Positions 1 to 8,318 of a stretch of 64,000 bases of DNA are shown here, one piece after another. A program made the translations under genes and the position numbers. The notes beneath the pieces are model-generated. The model ran no database searches. It was not told where the DNA came from and saw nothing but the letters and a program-made list of their open reading frames with translations. Positions within the stretch are counted from its first letter, which is position 1. Each line of letters opens with the position of its first letter. This DNA comes from Massilia sp. UMI-21 (GTDB lineage Bacteria > Pseudomonadota > Gammaproteobacteria > Burkholderiales > Burkholderiaceae_D). Location: positions 1,488,001 to 1,552,000 of the forward strand of contig CP063848.1 of assembly GCA_015277795.1 (NCBI GenBank), given 5' to 3'.

Positions 1-380
1 TCCAGCACCAGCGGGTTCAGGCCCATCTGGGCCAGGATCAGGGCCACGAACATGCCGCAGGGACCCATGCCGACCACCACCGGACGCGGCGTGCCCGGCG
101 CCGGCCTGGCGGCGGGGACGAACTTGTAGCCGGTGTCGGGCGAGCGGCCGACGTACTGGTCCTGCTGGAAGCGCGCCAGCACCGCGGCTTCGTCGCGTAG
201 CTCGACGTCGATCGCATAGATCAGCACGATGGCTGACTTCTTGCGCGCGTCGTAGCTGCGCTTGAAGACGGTGAAATCGACCAGGTCGGCGGCCTGGATG
301 CCGAGGCGCGCCAGGATGGCTTCGCGCAGGGCGGGTTCCGGATGGTTGAGGGGGAGTTTGAGTTCGCTGATTCGGAGCAT
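1..380 (-). CDS. NAD(P)/FAD-dependent oxidoreductase (COG2509-like), 5' part only
   Basis: Read on the minus strand from an ATG at 380. The gene runs off the left edge, so only about 126 N-terminal codons are present. The protein begins MLRISELKLPLNHPE, then a small alpha/beta N-terminal region containing FKRSYDARKK. At the window edge comes a hydrophobic strand with VVVGMGPCGMFVAL, a Rossmann FAD-binding GxGPxG motif. This layout (about 100 residues before a GMGPCGMF fingerprint) is typical of the FAD-dependent dehydrogenases of COG2509, whose substrates are mostly unknown. The catalytic part is outside the window, so no specific reaction is assigned. The leader (422-442) contains a short GC hairpin that on the minus strand is followed by CTCTTTTTG. 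Confidence 0.75.
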   Translation of the reverse strand, partial: MLRISELKLPLNHPEPALREAILARLGIQAADLVDFTVFKRSYDARKKSAIVLIYAIDVELRDEAAVLARFQQDQYVGRSPDTGYKFVPAARPAPGTPRPVVVGMGPCGMFVALILAQMGLNPLVL

Positions 381-836
381 GGGAGTAATCGAAGAGGTTG
401 CTGGCAATGCAACAAAAAGAGGAGCGGCCGGGAAGGCCGCTCAAACCGCTATTTTACCCAAGAGCCGGCGCCGGCGGGACGGCATCGCATTTTCCATCGG
501 CCGATTTTGTTGCGGCGCGCAAACACGAACAAGCCTTTATATGCATCTACATTTGCACCAATGTTGTGCTTTTCCGCGCCACCGTGGTGCTGCGCTGCAC
601 TATGGTTGGTCGGGAAAAAAGCTAATGAAATCAATGTGTTGTTTCCATGCGTATTGACGTATTGAAAAGTTTGACTTGTCTATATATGCATGTTTCTATG
701 TTGAAAGTTCACTACTTGTTGGTAGAAGGACAATCGTCGGCATGCAGTAGTCAGGACAGCGCTGCCGGCCTTCCATGATTCGTATAACAACCACAGCGGG
801 CTCGCAGAATCGGCCCGCAATCATAGGATTCATAAT
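381..836. other. Intergenic region between divergent oxidoreductase and receptor
   Basis: No convincing gene. 422-429/435-442 form an 8-bp GC hairpin. On the minus strand it is followed by a short T stretch, so it could attenuate the oxidoreductase transcript. From about 600 the sequence becomes AT-rich, with TTGACG (654-659), TTGAAA (662-667), TTGACT (671-676) and TATATA (681-686) boxes. None has ideal spacing, but the promoter of the 837 receptor is probably here. The 13-mer TATATGCATGTTT at 683-695 recurs upstream of the next receptor (see findings). Confidence 0.5.
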
Positions 837-3782
837 ATGTTGAAAAAGACCGTGTTGGCACGTGCCTTGGGCATCGCGTTTGCCGCCTCGCTTGGTTCCG
901 TCGTCCTGGTGTCGGGCAGCGCCCACGCTGCCTCGAACTCGGCCGGCGACATCGTTGGCCGCGCCGCGGCAGGTACCGTGATCACGATCGAAAACAAGTC
1001 GATCGGCTTCACCCGCACCCTGACCGTCAACAAGAACGGCGACTACCAGCTGACCATGCTGGCTCCGGGCAACTACGTCGTGCGCGCCAAGCGTCCGGAC
1101 GGTTCGATCGAGGAACGCACCGTGTCGGTCAATGCCGGCGAGGGCACTTCGGCCAACTTCGACGCCGCCACCAAGACCGTCGTCGTGACCGGCCGCCTGA
1201 GCCGCATCGACGTCAAGTCGCCTGAGTCGAGCCTGGTCCTGAACGAAGCCGCGATCGACCGCATCCCGGTGGCGCGCGACGTGACCGCCGTGGCCTTGCT
1301 GGCCCCGGGCGCGACCCGCGGCGACTCCCGTATCGGCCAGACCAGCCTGCGCGCCGGCAACGTGCCTTCGTTGGGCGGCGCTTCGCCGGCGGAAAACGTC
1401 TATTACATCAACGGCTTCAACGTCACCAACATGCTCAACGGCGTGGCGTTCAACCAAGCGCCGTTCGAAGCGATCGCACAGCAGCAGGTCAAGACCGGCG
1501 GCTACGGTCCGGAATATGGCCGTTCGTTGGGCGGCGTGCTGGCGGTCACCACCAAGCGCGGCACCAACGAGTGGAAGGGCGGCGCCAACGTCATCTGGAC
1601 CCCGGTCGACCTGCGCGCCAAGTCGGTGTACACCGAAAAGAGCCCGACCAACGGTTCCTGGCTGCTGAGCGAGCGTCCGGGCGGCGTCGATGACCTGCAG
1701 GCCAACGTCTGGGCCGGCGGTCCGATCGTCCAGGACAAGCTGTTCATCTTCGGCCTGGTCCAGGGCGCCGATATCAAGCAGGAGACCTATGGCGCCAGCA
1801 CCCTGACCGAAACGAAGAACAGCACCCCGCGCTACCTGGTGAAGGCCGACTGGAACATCAACGACAGCAATACACTCGAAGTCACCGCCTTCAGCGACAA
1901 GTCCAAGGACAAGGTCCGTACCTTCAACCTGGCGACGCCGTACCGCGAATCGCGCACCACCGAAAAGGCGCCGGACGAGTTCACCACGGGTGGCGAGAAC
2001 TACATCGCCAAGCTGACGTCGTGGCTGACCGACGACTTCACCGTGTCCGCCCTGGCCGGCCTGGGCCGCTACAACAAGGGTGAAATCATCGGTTCGTCGA
2101 CCTGCCCGTACATCGTCGATCGCCGCAAGGCGCCGGCGCGCCTGATCGGCTGCGGCACCAACACCGCGTTCAATGATCCGAACGCGATGGACGAGCGCCG
2201 CGCCTACCGTATCGATGCCGAGTGGAACCTGGGCGACCATGGCCTGCGTTTCGGCCTGGACAATGACGAATACAAGGTCATCAGCGGCAGCACCAGCACC
2301 GGCGGCGGCGTGCAGAATATCCGCACCCTGAACCCGGGCTCGAGCCTGGCAAGCGGCTACACCAACAACACCGGTGCGGCCTTCGACTACGTCGATGTTC
2401 GCTTCTTCCAGAACGGCGGCGCCTTCACCACCAAGAACGCGGCCTATTACCTGGAAGACAACTGGCAGGTCACCAAGAACGTGGTGGCGAACATCGGTAT
2501 CCGTAACGAATCGTTCGAGAACCTGAACGCTGAAGACAAAACCTTCATCAAGGTCAAGAACACCTGGGCGCCGCGCCTCGGCCTGAGCTGGGACGTCAAG
2601 GGCGACCAGTCGATGAAGATCTTCGCTAACGCCGGCCGCTACTACATCCCGGTCATGTCGAACACCAACGTCCGCCTGTCGGGCGCTGAGCTCGACTACA
2701 CCGACTACTTCCGCTACACCGGCACCAACACCAGCGACGCCTTCCAGCGTCCGATCCTCGGCGAGCAACTGGGCGAGCGTGTGGTGAGCTCGAACGGCGA
2801 AGCGGGCGATCCGCGCTCGGTGGTCGACCCCAACATCAAGCCGATGTACCAGGACGAGTTCATCGTCGGCTTCCAGCAGGCCCTGGGCAACCGCTGGTCG
2901 GTCGGCGCCAAGGTCACCCACCGCAAGCTGCAGAGCGTGATGGACGACATGTGTAACGGTCCGGGCGCCGAACAATGGGCGCTGGCTAATAACTACAGTG
3001 CCGATCAGGCCGCGATCATCGGCGGCGCGATCGACCACTGCTTCCTGTACAACCCGGGCGGCGACCTGACCGCGAACATCGACCTGGAAGACGGCAAGGG
3101 CTTCACCCAGATCACGATTCCAGCAGCTTCGCTCGGCTTCGAGAAGCCGGTGCGCAAGTGGACCGCGCTCGAGTTCACCTTCGAGCGTGCCTGGGACGGC
3201 GTCTGGAACCTGCAGGGTTCCTACGTCTGGGCCAAGTCGCGCGGCAATACCGAAGGCTACGTCAAGTCGGACATCGGCCAGGACGACGCCGGCATCAGTC
3301 AGGATTGGGATTACCCAGGCCTGATGGAAGGCGCCTATGGCTACCTGCCGAACGACCGCCGTCACACCCTGAAGCTGTTTGGCGCCTATCAGGTGACCCC
3401 GGAATGGCGTCTCGGTGCGAACGCGATCGTTCAGAGTGGCCGTCCGGTGAACTGCATCGGCTACTACGCGGGTAACCTGGACGAAGTGTCGATCTACTAC
3501 CGCGCAGCATCGTTCTGGTGCAACCGCGAGCTGAACCCGCGCGGCACGCTCGGTAACCTCGAGTGGACCCGTGAACTGGGCCTGCAGGCGACCTACCAGC
3601 CGAAGTGGCTGAAAGGTACGACCTTCAGCGTTGATGTCCTGAACGTCTTCAACGAACGCGGCGTGACTTCGGTAGAAGAGGCCGGCGAATCTGCACTGGG
3701 TACGCCGAACCCGACCTACCTGCAGCCGCTGTCGCTGCAGACCGGCCGCAGCTTCCGCTTCATGGCGCAGTACGAGTTCTGA
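837..3782 (+). CDS. TonB-dependent receptor with N-terminal carboxypeptidase-regulatory-like domain (Oar-like)
   Basis: 981 residues. A signal peptide (about 1-31) ends AHA before ASNS. It is followed by a beta-sandwich of the carboxypeptidase-regulatory type (about 35-105: TVITIENKSIGFTRTL, LAPGNYVVRAKRPDG). Next are a plug domain (about 115-235, with VVVTGRL, YYINGFNVTNM and GYGPEYGRSLGGVLAVTTKRG) and a long 22-strand-type barrel ending FRFMAQYEF with the usual terminal Phe. The Oar-type architecture (regulatory domain plus plug) is common in receptors for large substrates such as peptides or polysaccharides, but the ligand cannot be read from sequence. It should act in the outer membrane, energised by TonB-ExbBD. 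The ATG at 837 is the only start giving an intact signal peptide. A monocistronic unit is likely, because a strong terminator follows at 3843-3880. Confidence 0.9.
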   Translation: MLKKTVLARALGIAFAASLGSVVLVSGSAHAASNSAGDIVGRAAAGTVITIENKSIGFTRTLTVNKNGDYQLTMLAPGNYVVRAKRPDGSIEERTVSVNAGEGTSANFDAATKTVVVTGRLSRIDVKSPESSLVLNEAAIDRIPVARDVTAVALLAPGATRGDSRIGQTSLRAGNVPSLGGASPAENVYYINGFNVTNMLNGVAFNQAPFEAIAQQQVKTGGYGPEYGRSLGGVLAVTTKRGTNEWKGGANVIWTPVDLRAKSVYTEKSPTNGSWLLSERPGGVDDLQANVWAGGPIVQDKLFIFGLVQGADIKQETYGASTLTETKNSTPRYLVKADWNINDSNTLEVTAFSDKSKDKVRTFNLATPYRESRTTEKAPDEFTTGGENYIAKLTSWLTDDFTVSALAGLGRYNKGEIIGSSTCPYIVDRRKAPARLIGCGTNTAFNDPNAMDERRAYRIDAEWNLGDHGLRFGLDNDEYKVISGSTSTGGGVQNIRTLNPGSSLASGYTNNTGAAFDYVDVRFFQNGGAFTTKNAAYYLEDNWQVTKNVVANIGIRNESFENLNAEDKTFIKVKNTWAPRLGLSWDVKGDQSMKIFANAGRYYIPVMSNTNVRLSGAELDYTDYFRYTGTNTSDAFQRPILGEQLGERVVSSNGEAGDPRSVVDPNIKPMYQDEFIVGFQQALGNRWSVGAKVTHRKLQSVMDDMCNGPGAEQWALANNYSADQAAIIGGAIDHCFLYNPGGDLTANIDLEDGKGFTQITIPAASLGFEKPVRKWTALEFTFERAWDGVWNLQGSYVWAKSRGNTEGYVKSDIGQDDAGISQDWDYPGLMEGAYGYLPNDRRHTLKLFGAYQVTPEWRLGANAIVQSGRPVNCIGYYAGNLDEVSIYYRAASFWCNRELNPRGTLGNLEWTRELGLQATYQPKWLKGTTFSVDVLNVFNERGVTSVEEAGESALGTPNPTYLQPLSLQTGRSFRFMAQYEF

Positions 3783-3842
3783 TTCCCAGGCTCTTTTACT
3801 GCTGAAGCCGCCTTCGGGCGGCTGCCGAGATACTCCCCCTTC

Positions 3843-3880
3843 ACCCTATAAGCTTCCAGGCTTATAGGGTGTTGTTCTTT
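3843..3880 (+). terminator. Intrinsic terminator of the 837-3782 receptor
   Basis: Perfect 11-bp stem ACCCTATAAGC (3843-3853) / GCTTATAGGGT (3860-3870) with loop TTCCAG, followed by a T-rich tail GTTGTTCTTT. A smaller UUCG-capped hairpin (3807-3822) precedes it. Confidence 0.75.
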
Positions 3881-4532
3881 CCGGCCCAGGCCTGGGACCG
3901 GTTCTGCGCTCTCTCTTTAGGAGGAGAGTGTGAAATATGCATGTCAATAAGCGTTGTGATTGCGCAACGCTTCAGCAGGGCGGCGGTGCCCGTTCCAGGG
4001 CTGCACATGCATATGCGGTCCATGACCATCGGCCAGGGCGTGACATATGCAGATGTCACCTTCGTCATTACGTCAATTCCGGCCAATCTGCCATCTTCTC
4101 GCGCGAAACGCGCGTATCCGCCCGATTGCCAGTCCCCTTTCCCGGCGCCCGGTCCGGTCGCCGGCACGCTGCTTGTCAGCCGTGTTAGCGGCGAATGCGG
4201 GGGGCGTGACACTCATACCTATCCGTGTTCAATTGACACTTTTCTGGGCGCCATGGTTCCATATATTTACTTGAATAACATTTTCCATTTGACCGTTATT
4301 CGAGGCTACACGTCCTAGATGTCCAGGCACGGAAGAATATTGCTGTTAAAAAACGGCGATATACAGACGTAGCGTTATATGCATGTTTCAGCCCTTCAAC
4401 CCCCCGGCCGCCACCAGCGCAGCCGGGAGCGCGCAGTCGGCGCAGGGTTTGCAGGAGACGGCCGTTGCGCGGGTGAGCCCTGCGGGCGGTGGCACAAAAC
4501 CATCCAAGAAAAGCCAAGAAGGAGAAGTACCC
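3881..4532. other. Long intergenic region upstream of second receptor
   Basis: About 650 bases with lower GC than the genes and no credible coding sequence. One 83-codon frame from 3937 has an AGGAGGA in front, but its Arg/His-rich composition resembles out-of-frame translation. Visible structure: a perfect inverted repeat at 4040-4059, several ATATGCATG-like words (3935-3944, 4376-4388), and an AT-rich tract 4215-4380 that probably carries the receptor promoter. The frame of the receptor stays open upstream to 4383, but AAGGAG at 4519-4524 fixes the start at 4533. Confidence 0.5.
4040..4059. promoter_or_regulatory. Perfect inverted repeat, candidate operator
   Basis: GTGACAT-N6-ATGTCAC is a perfect 7-bp dyad with a 6-bp spacer, giving a 20-bp protein-binding-type palindrome. 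It lies about 470 bp upstream of the receptor start at 4533 and 170 bp after the previous terminator. The regulator is unknown. It has no T tract and is too short for a terminator. Confidence 0.3.
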
Positions 4533-7379
4533 ATGACGTTCAAATTGAAGTCGCTGCCGTTCGCGGTCGCATCGGTGATCGCCAGCGGCGCACTGGTCGG
4601 CGCCGCTCCGGCATTCGCGCAAACCGCCGCCGCCGAAGGCGCATCGCCGCAGCGCGTGGTCGTTACCGGCTCGCTGATCAGCCGGGGCGACCTGGAAACC
4701 CCGAGCCCGATCCAGGTGATCACCGCCGAAGAAATGGCGAAGACCGGCAAGACCTCGGTTGCCGAAGTCCTGGCCGAGCTGGCGGCCAACGGCCAGGGTG
4801 CGCTCGGCACCGGCTTCCCGGGCGCGTTCGCGAACGGCGCATCCGGCGTTTCGCTGCGCGGCCTGACCGTCGGCCTGACCCTGGTGCTGATCGACGGCCA
4901 TCGCATGGCTTCCTATCCGCTGTCGGACGACGCGCAGCGTTCCTTCGTCGACGTCTCGAACATTCCATTCGACCTGGTCGATCGCGTCGAGGTCCTGAAG
5001 GGTGGCGCTTCGTCGATCTACGGCTCGGACGCGGTTGCCGGCGTGGTCAACATCATCCTGAAGAAGAACTTCAACGGCCTGCGCCTGAACGCGGAAGCCG
5101 GCAATGCCCAGCACGGCGGCGGCAATACCAAGAAGGCCTCGATCACCACCGGCTATGGCGACCTGGGCGAGCAGGGCTTCAACGTGTTCGGCAGCATCGA
5201 GTACCGCGACGGCGAAGGCATCCGCCTGTCGCAGCGCGACGACCGCGAGTGGGCCAACGGCGACTACCGCGCGCGTGGCGGCTACGACCTGCGCCGTGGC
5301 GTGCCGACCCCGCTGAACAGCTTCGTCACCCCGACCAGCGTTCCCTTCCTGTACAACCCGGCCGGCCCGGGCGGCGCCAACAACGCGGCCAACTTCCAGT
5401 TCCTCGATCCGAGCTGCAACTACCAACTCTACCGCGCCGGCCAGTGCGTGGTGCGCGACGTCTGGTCCTGGATCCAGCCGCCCTCGGACAACCTGAACAT
5501 CCTGGTGGGCGGCACCAAGCGCCTGAGCGACGACTGGACCCTGTCGCTGAAGGCGTCGATGTTCGAGCGCCACAGCCAGAACAACCGCGGCACCCCGACC
5601 ACCTATTCGCCGAGCACCTTCGCCGGCTTCACGACCTATAACAACGGCGTGCTGACCCCGGGCGTCGGCCGCATCGCCGACACGCGCCTGCCCGCCAACC
5701 ACCCGCTGAACAAGCTGGGCGCACCGGCCCGCCTGTACGGCTATGTGACCGAAGCCGGCGCCGGCATCCAGTCGGACAATACCTCGCGTGCCACCCGCTA
5801 CGCGGCCGACCTGACCGGCTCGGCGCTGGGCTGGGACGTCAACGCGGCGCTGGGCTACAGCAAAGTCAAGACCGAGATCGACTACGCCGGTTACGTCAAC
5901 CGTGCGGCGCTGATCAACGGCGTGCTGAACGGCAGCTACAATCCGCTCGGCGGCAACTCGCCCGGCGTGCTGGCGAACGTGATCCCGCGCTTCTCGAACA
6001 CCCTCGAGTCCGACCTGACCTACTTCGACATTTCGGGCAGCCGCGAGCTGATGCAGCTGGGCGAAGGCGCGCTGAAGATGGCGGTGGGCGCCCACTGGCA
6101 CAGCAAGGAGCAGAACTCGCCTGCCTCGCCGCTGACGGCCAACGGCGTCGTGGCCAATACCTCGGCCTTCGTGTTCGGCGAAGAGAAGAACACCGCGGTG
6201 TTCGCGGAGATCAGCGCGAATCCGCTCAAGGCGCTCGAGCTGAACCTGTCGGCCCGTTACGACCACTACGACACCTACGGCAATTCGTTCACGCCGTCGG
6301 CCAAGTTCAAGTGGACCCCGACCCGCCAGTTCGCACTGCGCGGTTCCTTCGACAAGGGCTTCCGTGCGCCGAACGCGTCGGAAGTGGGCAATGCCGGTTC
6401 GTTCTTCCTGTTTAACGGTATCGACGATCCGGTCCTGTGCGCCGACGGCAACCGCAACACCGCAGGCAATGTGCCGGCAGCCTGCGGCATCCAGCCGACC
6501 TACGTGCAGACCACCGAAGCCGATGTCGAGCCGGAAAAGGCCAAGAGCTACACCCTGGGTGTGATCCTGGAACCGGTGCCGGGCCTGTCGGCAACGCTCG
6601 ACTACTACCGCATCAAGATGACCGGCCAGATCACCTCGGCCGTGTCGGTGCCGGGCTTCACGCCGAACTGGGTGCGTAACCCGGCCGTGCCGACCGATAT
6701 CGCCGACGGCAACGGCGGCACCGTCGTCGGTACCCCGTCGGTCGGTTTCATCGCCTACGGTCCGACCCCGTACGTCAACCTGGGCGGCGTCGAGACGCAC
6801 GGCCTGGAACTGGACGTGTCCTACCGTTACCGCATGGGCGCCATGGGCAACCTGCGTGCCGGCCTGAACATGACCCACATGATCGGCTACGAGATCGACA
6901 CCGGTACCGAGAAGCTGCAGCTGGCAGGCACGCACGGTCCTTCGGCGGTCGGCGGCAACACCGGCAATCCGAAGAACCGCGCCAACCTGACGCTGGGCTG
7001 GGACCGCGGTCCGCTGGCCATCACCACCACCGTGAACTGGGTCGACAAGTACTCGGCGCTCGACCCGTCGGTCGGCGCGCTCGACTGCGCCACCGCCGCA
7101 CACGACGTGGCAGGCCGTACCATGTTCGACCTGAACGGCATGCCGGCGTCGTACTGCACCATCCGTTCGTTCACGACCACGAACCTGAACGTGACCTACA
7201 AGCTCAGCGATAACCTGACCCTGAAAGGCACGATCCTGAACGTGTTCGACCGTGAACCGCCGATCGACGTGGCGACCTACGGCTCGGCAGGTAACAACCT
7301 GAGCCAGTACAACTCGGCCATGCACCAGGCGGGCGCCATCGGCCGCTACTTCAGCCTGGGCCTGAACTACACGTTCTGA
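4533..7379 (+). CDS. TonB-dependent receptor (plug and barrel)
   Basis: 948 residues from the ATG at 4533, which has AAGGAG 8 bases upstream; a longer open frame exists but lacks an RBS. Signal peptide 1-30 (FKLKSLPFAVAS...APAFA). The plug follows immediately: VVVTGSLISRGDL, SPIQVITAEEMAKTGKTSVAEVL, LVLIDGHRMASYPL, DRVEVLKGGASSIYGSDAVAG and VVNIILKK. This is the classic TonB-receptor plug motif set, close to receptors of the iron-siderophore/vitamin B12/saccharide superfamily. The barrel ends YFSLGLNYTF with terminal Phe. There is no extra N-terminal signalling domain, so no sigma/anti-sigma regulation is implied. A strong terminator follows at 7398-7429. Substrate not assignable. Confidence 0.9.
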   Translation: MTFKLKSLPFAVASVIASGALVGAAPAFAQTAAAEGASPQRVVVTGSLISRGDLETPSPIQVITAEEMAKTGKTSVAEVLAELAANGQGALGTGFPGAFANGASGVSLRGLTVGLTLVLIDGHRMASYPLSDDAQRSFVDVSNIPFDLVDRVEVLKGGASSIYGSDAVAGVVNIILKKNFNGLRLNAEAGNAQHGGGNTKKASITTGYGDLGEQGFNVFGSIEYRDGEGIRLSQRDDREWANGDYRARGGYDLRRGVPTPLNSFVTPTSVPFLYNPAGPGGANNAANFQFLDPSCNYQLYRAGQCVVRDVWSWIQPPSDNLNILVGGTKRLSDDWTLSLKASMFERHSQNNRGTPTTYSPSTFAGFTTYNNGVLTPGVGRIADTRLPANHPLNKLGAPARLYGYVTEAGAGIQSDNTSRATRYAADLTGSALGWDVNAALGYSKVKTEIDYAGYVNRAALINGVLNGSYNPLGGNSPGVLANVIPRFSNTLESDLTYFDISGSRELMQLGEGALKMAVGAHWHSKEQNSPASPLTANGVVANTSAFVFGEEKNTAVFAEISANPLKALELNLSARYDHYDTYGNSFTPSAKFKWTPTRQFALRGSFDKGFRAPNASEVGNAGSFFLFNGIDDPVLCADGNRNTAGNVPAACGIQPTYVQTTEADVEPEKAKSYTLGVILEPVPGLSATLDYYRIKMTGQITSAVSVPGFTPNWVRNPAVPTDIADGNGGTVVGTPSVGFIAYGPTPYVNLGGVETHGLELDVSYRYRMGAMGNLRAGLNMTHMIGYEIDTGTEKLQLAGTHGPSAVGGNTGNPKNRANLTLGWDRGPLAITTTVNWVDKYSALDPSVGALDCATAAHDVAGRTMFDLNGMPASYCTIRSFTTTNLNVTYKLSDNLTLKGTILNVFDREPPIDVATYGSAGNNLSQYNSAMHQAGAIGRYFSLGLNYTF

Positions 7380-7397
7380 TCGCCCATTGGCCGACCA

Positions 7398-7429
7398 CCC
7401 CGGTACGCTTGCGCGTGCCGGGGTTTTTT
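7398..7429 (+). terminator. Intrinsic terminator of the second receptor
   Basis: 11-bp stem (7398-7408/7413-7423, one G-U pair) CCCCGGTACGC / GCGTGCCGGGG, loop TTGC, then TTTTTT. It lies between the receptor and the convergent rsmE. Confidence 0.9.
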
Positions 7430-7437
7430 CTCGTCCG

Positions 7438-8184
7438 TCAGGGGGCGGCCTTGCCCATGCCGTCCCACAATCCGCCCAGCATCGCCAGCGCCGCCAGTGC
7501 CGCGGTTTCGGTGCGCAGCACGCGCGGGCCGACCGATAGCGCCAGTGCGCCCGCGGCCAGCGCCGCATCTTCTTCTTCATGGCTGAAACCGCCTTCCGGG
7601 CCCACCATCAGGGTCAGCGGCTGCGGGCCGTTCTGCTTCGCCCACTCCGCCAGCGACAGCTCTGCCCGCGGGCTCAGCAGGATGCGCAGGGAGGACGAAG
7701 GCGAGGGCGCCGCCAGCCAGCGGCCGAAGTCGAGCAGGGGATCGAGCCGTGCCAGCCGGTTGCGCCCGCACTGCTCGGACGCCGCTTCGATCACGCCCTG
7801 CCAGTGGGCCTGGCGTTTCTCGGCGCGCTCGCCCGACAGGCGCACCACGCTGCGCTGCGCCGCCAGCGGCTGCACCGCGGCCACGCCCAGCTCGACCGCC
7901 TTTTCGATGATCCAATCCATTTTCGTGCCTTCCGGCAACCCCTGGGCCAGGGTGAGGGCATACGGCAGTTCGACCTCGATGGCCTGGTGGGTGTCGACCC
8001 GGGCGCTGGCGCGCCGCTTGCCGACCTCGAGCAGGGTGGCCTGGACCTGGCCGCCTGCGCCGTTGAACAGGGTCAGCGCCGCGCCCGGTTGCAGGCGTAC
8101 CACGTGCAGGTGGTGGGCGACGGCTTCCGGCAGGTCGATGACGGCGCCTTCGGTCAAGGGCTGGGGGCAATAAAAACGGGGCAT
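7438..8184 (-). CDS. rsmE: 16S rRNA (uracil1498-N3)-methyltransferase RsmE
   Basis: 248 residues from MPRFYC (ATG at 8184, with CAAGAG 7 bases upstream); an upstream in-frame ATG at 8208 adds 8 residues and is less likely. An N-terminal PUA-like domain (about 1-70: VAHHLHVVRLQPGAALTLFNG) is followed by the SPOUT methyltransferase core with LAQGLPEGTKMDWIIEKAVELGV. The knotted SAM-binding signature is LMVGPEGGFSHEEE, followed by LSVGPRVLRTETA, which is diagnostic of RsmE. The enzyme methylates N3 of U1498 in 16S rRNA in assembled 30S subunits. It converges on the receptor gene. Confidence 0.93.
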   Translation of the reverse strand: MPRFYCPQPLTEGAVIDLPEAVAHHLHVVRLQPGAALTLFNGAGGQVQATLLEVGKRRASARVDTHQAIEVELPYALTLAQGLPEGTKMDWIIEKAVELGVAAVQPLAAQRSVVRLSGERAEKRQAHWQGVIEAASEQCGRNRLARLDPLLDFGRWLAAPSPSSSLRILLSPRAELSLAEWAKQNGPQPLTLMVGPEGGFSHEEEDAALAAGALALSVGPRVLRTETAALAALAMLGGLWDGMGKAAP

Positions 8185-8253
8185 GCGGCGCTCTTGGACA
8201 ATGATCAAGCCTGCATTTTAATTCGGCACCGCAGCAGCCGGTAGAGCGTGGTC

Positions 8254-8274
8254 TGCTAAAATACCGGGTTACGG
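8254..8274 (+). promoter_or_regulatory. Candidate extended -10 promoter of tktA
   Basis: TGCTAAAAT (TG at 8254-8255, TAAAAT at 8257-8262) is an extended -10 box, with no good -35. Three bases further is CGGGTTACGG (8265-8274). The same box-plus-decamer arrangement with identical spacing precedes typA (52033-52053). Confidence 0.5.
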
Positions 8275-8318
8275 GCATTGCATCGCCGCCGCTTTCCAAT
8301 CCAGACCTTCGTACCTTC

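Noticed and set aside
3869..4318. 149-codon frame from a TTG in the intergenic region, and an 83-codon frame from 3937 behind AGGAGGA
   Set aside because: No domain, odd Cys/His/Arg mixture, lower GC without codon bias, crossing a palindrome. Not convincing as genes.
4296..7580. Very long open frame antisense to the second receptor
   Set aside because: Composition (Arg/Ala/Val/Asp/His-rich, no domain) is the mirror of a GC-rich gene. The plus-strand receptor has full family motifs, an RBS and a terminator. The same applies to long frames opposite 12379-15288, 26438-29344, 32850-35780, infB and typA.
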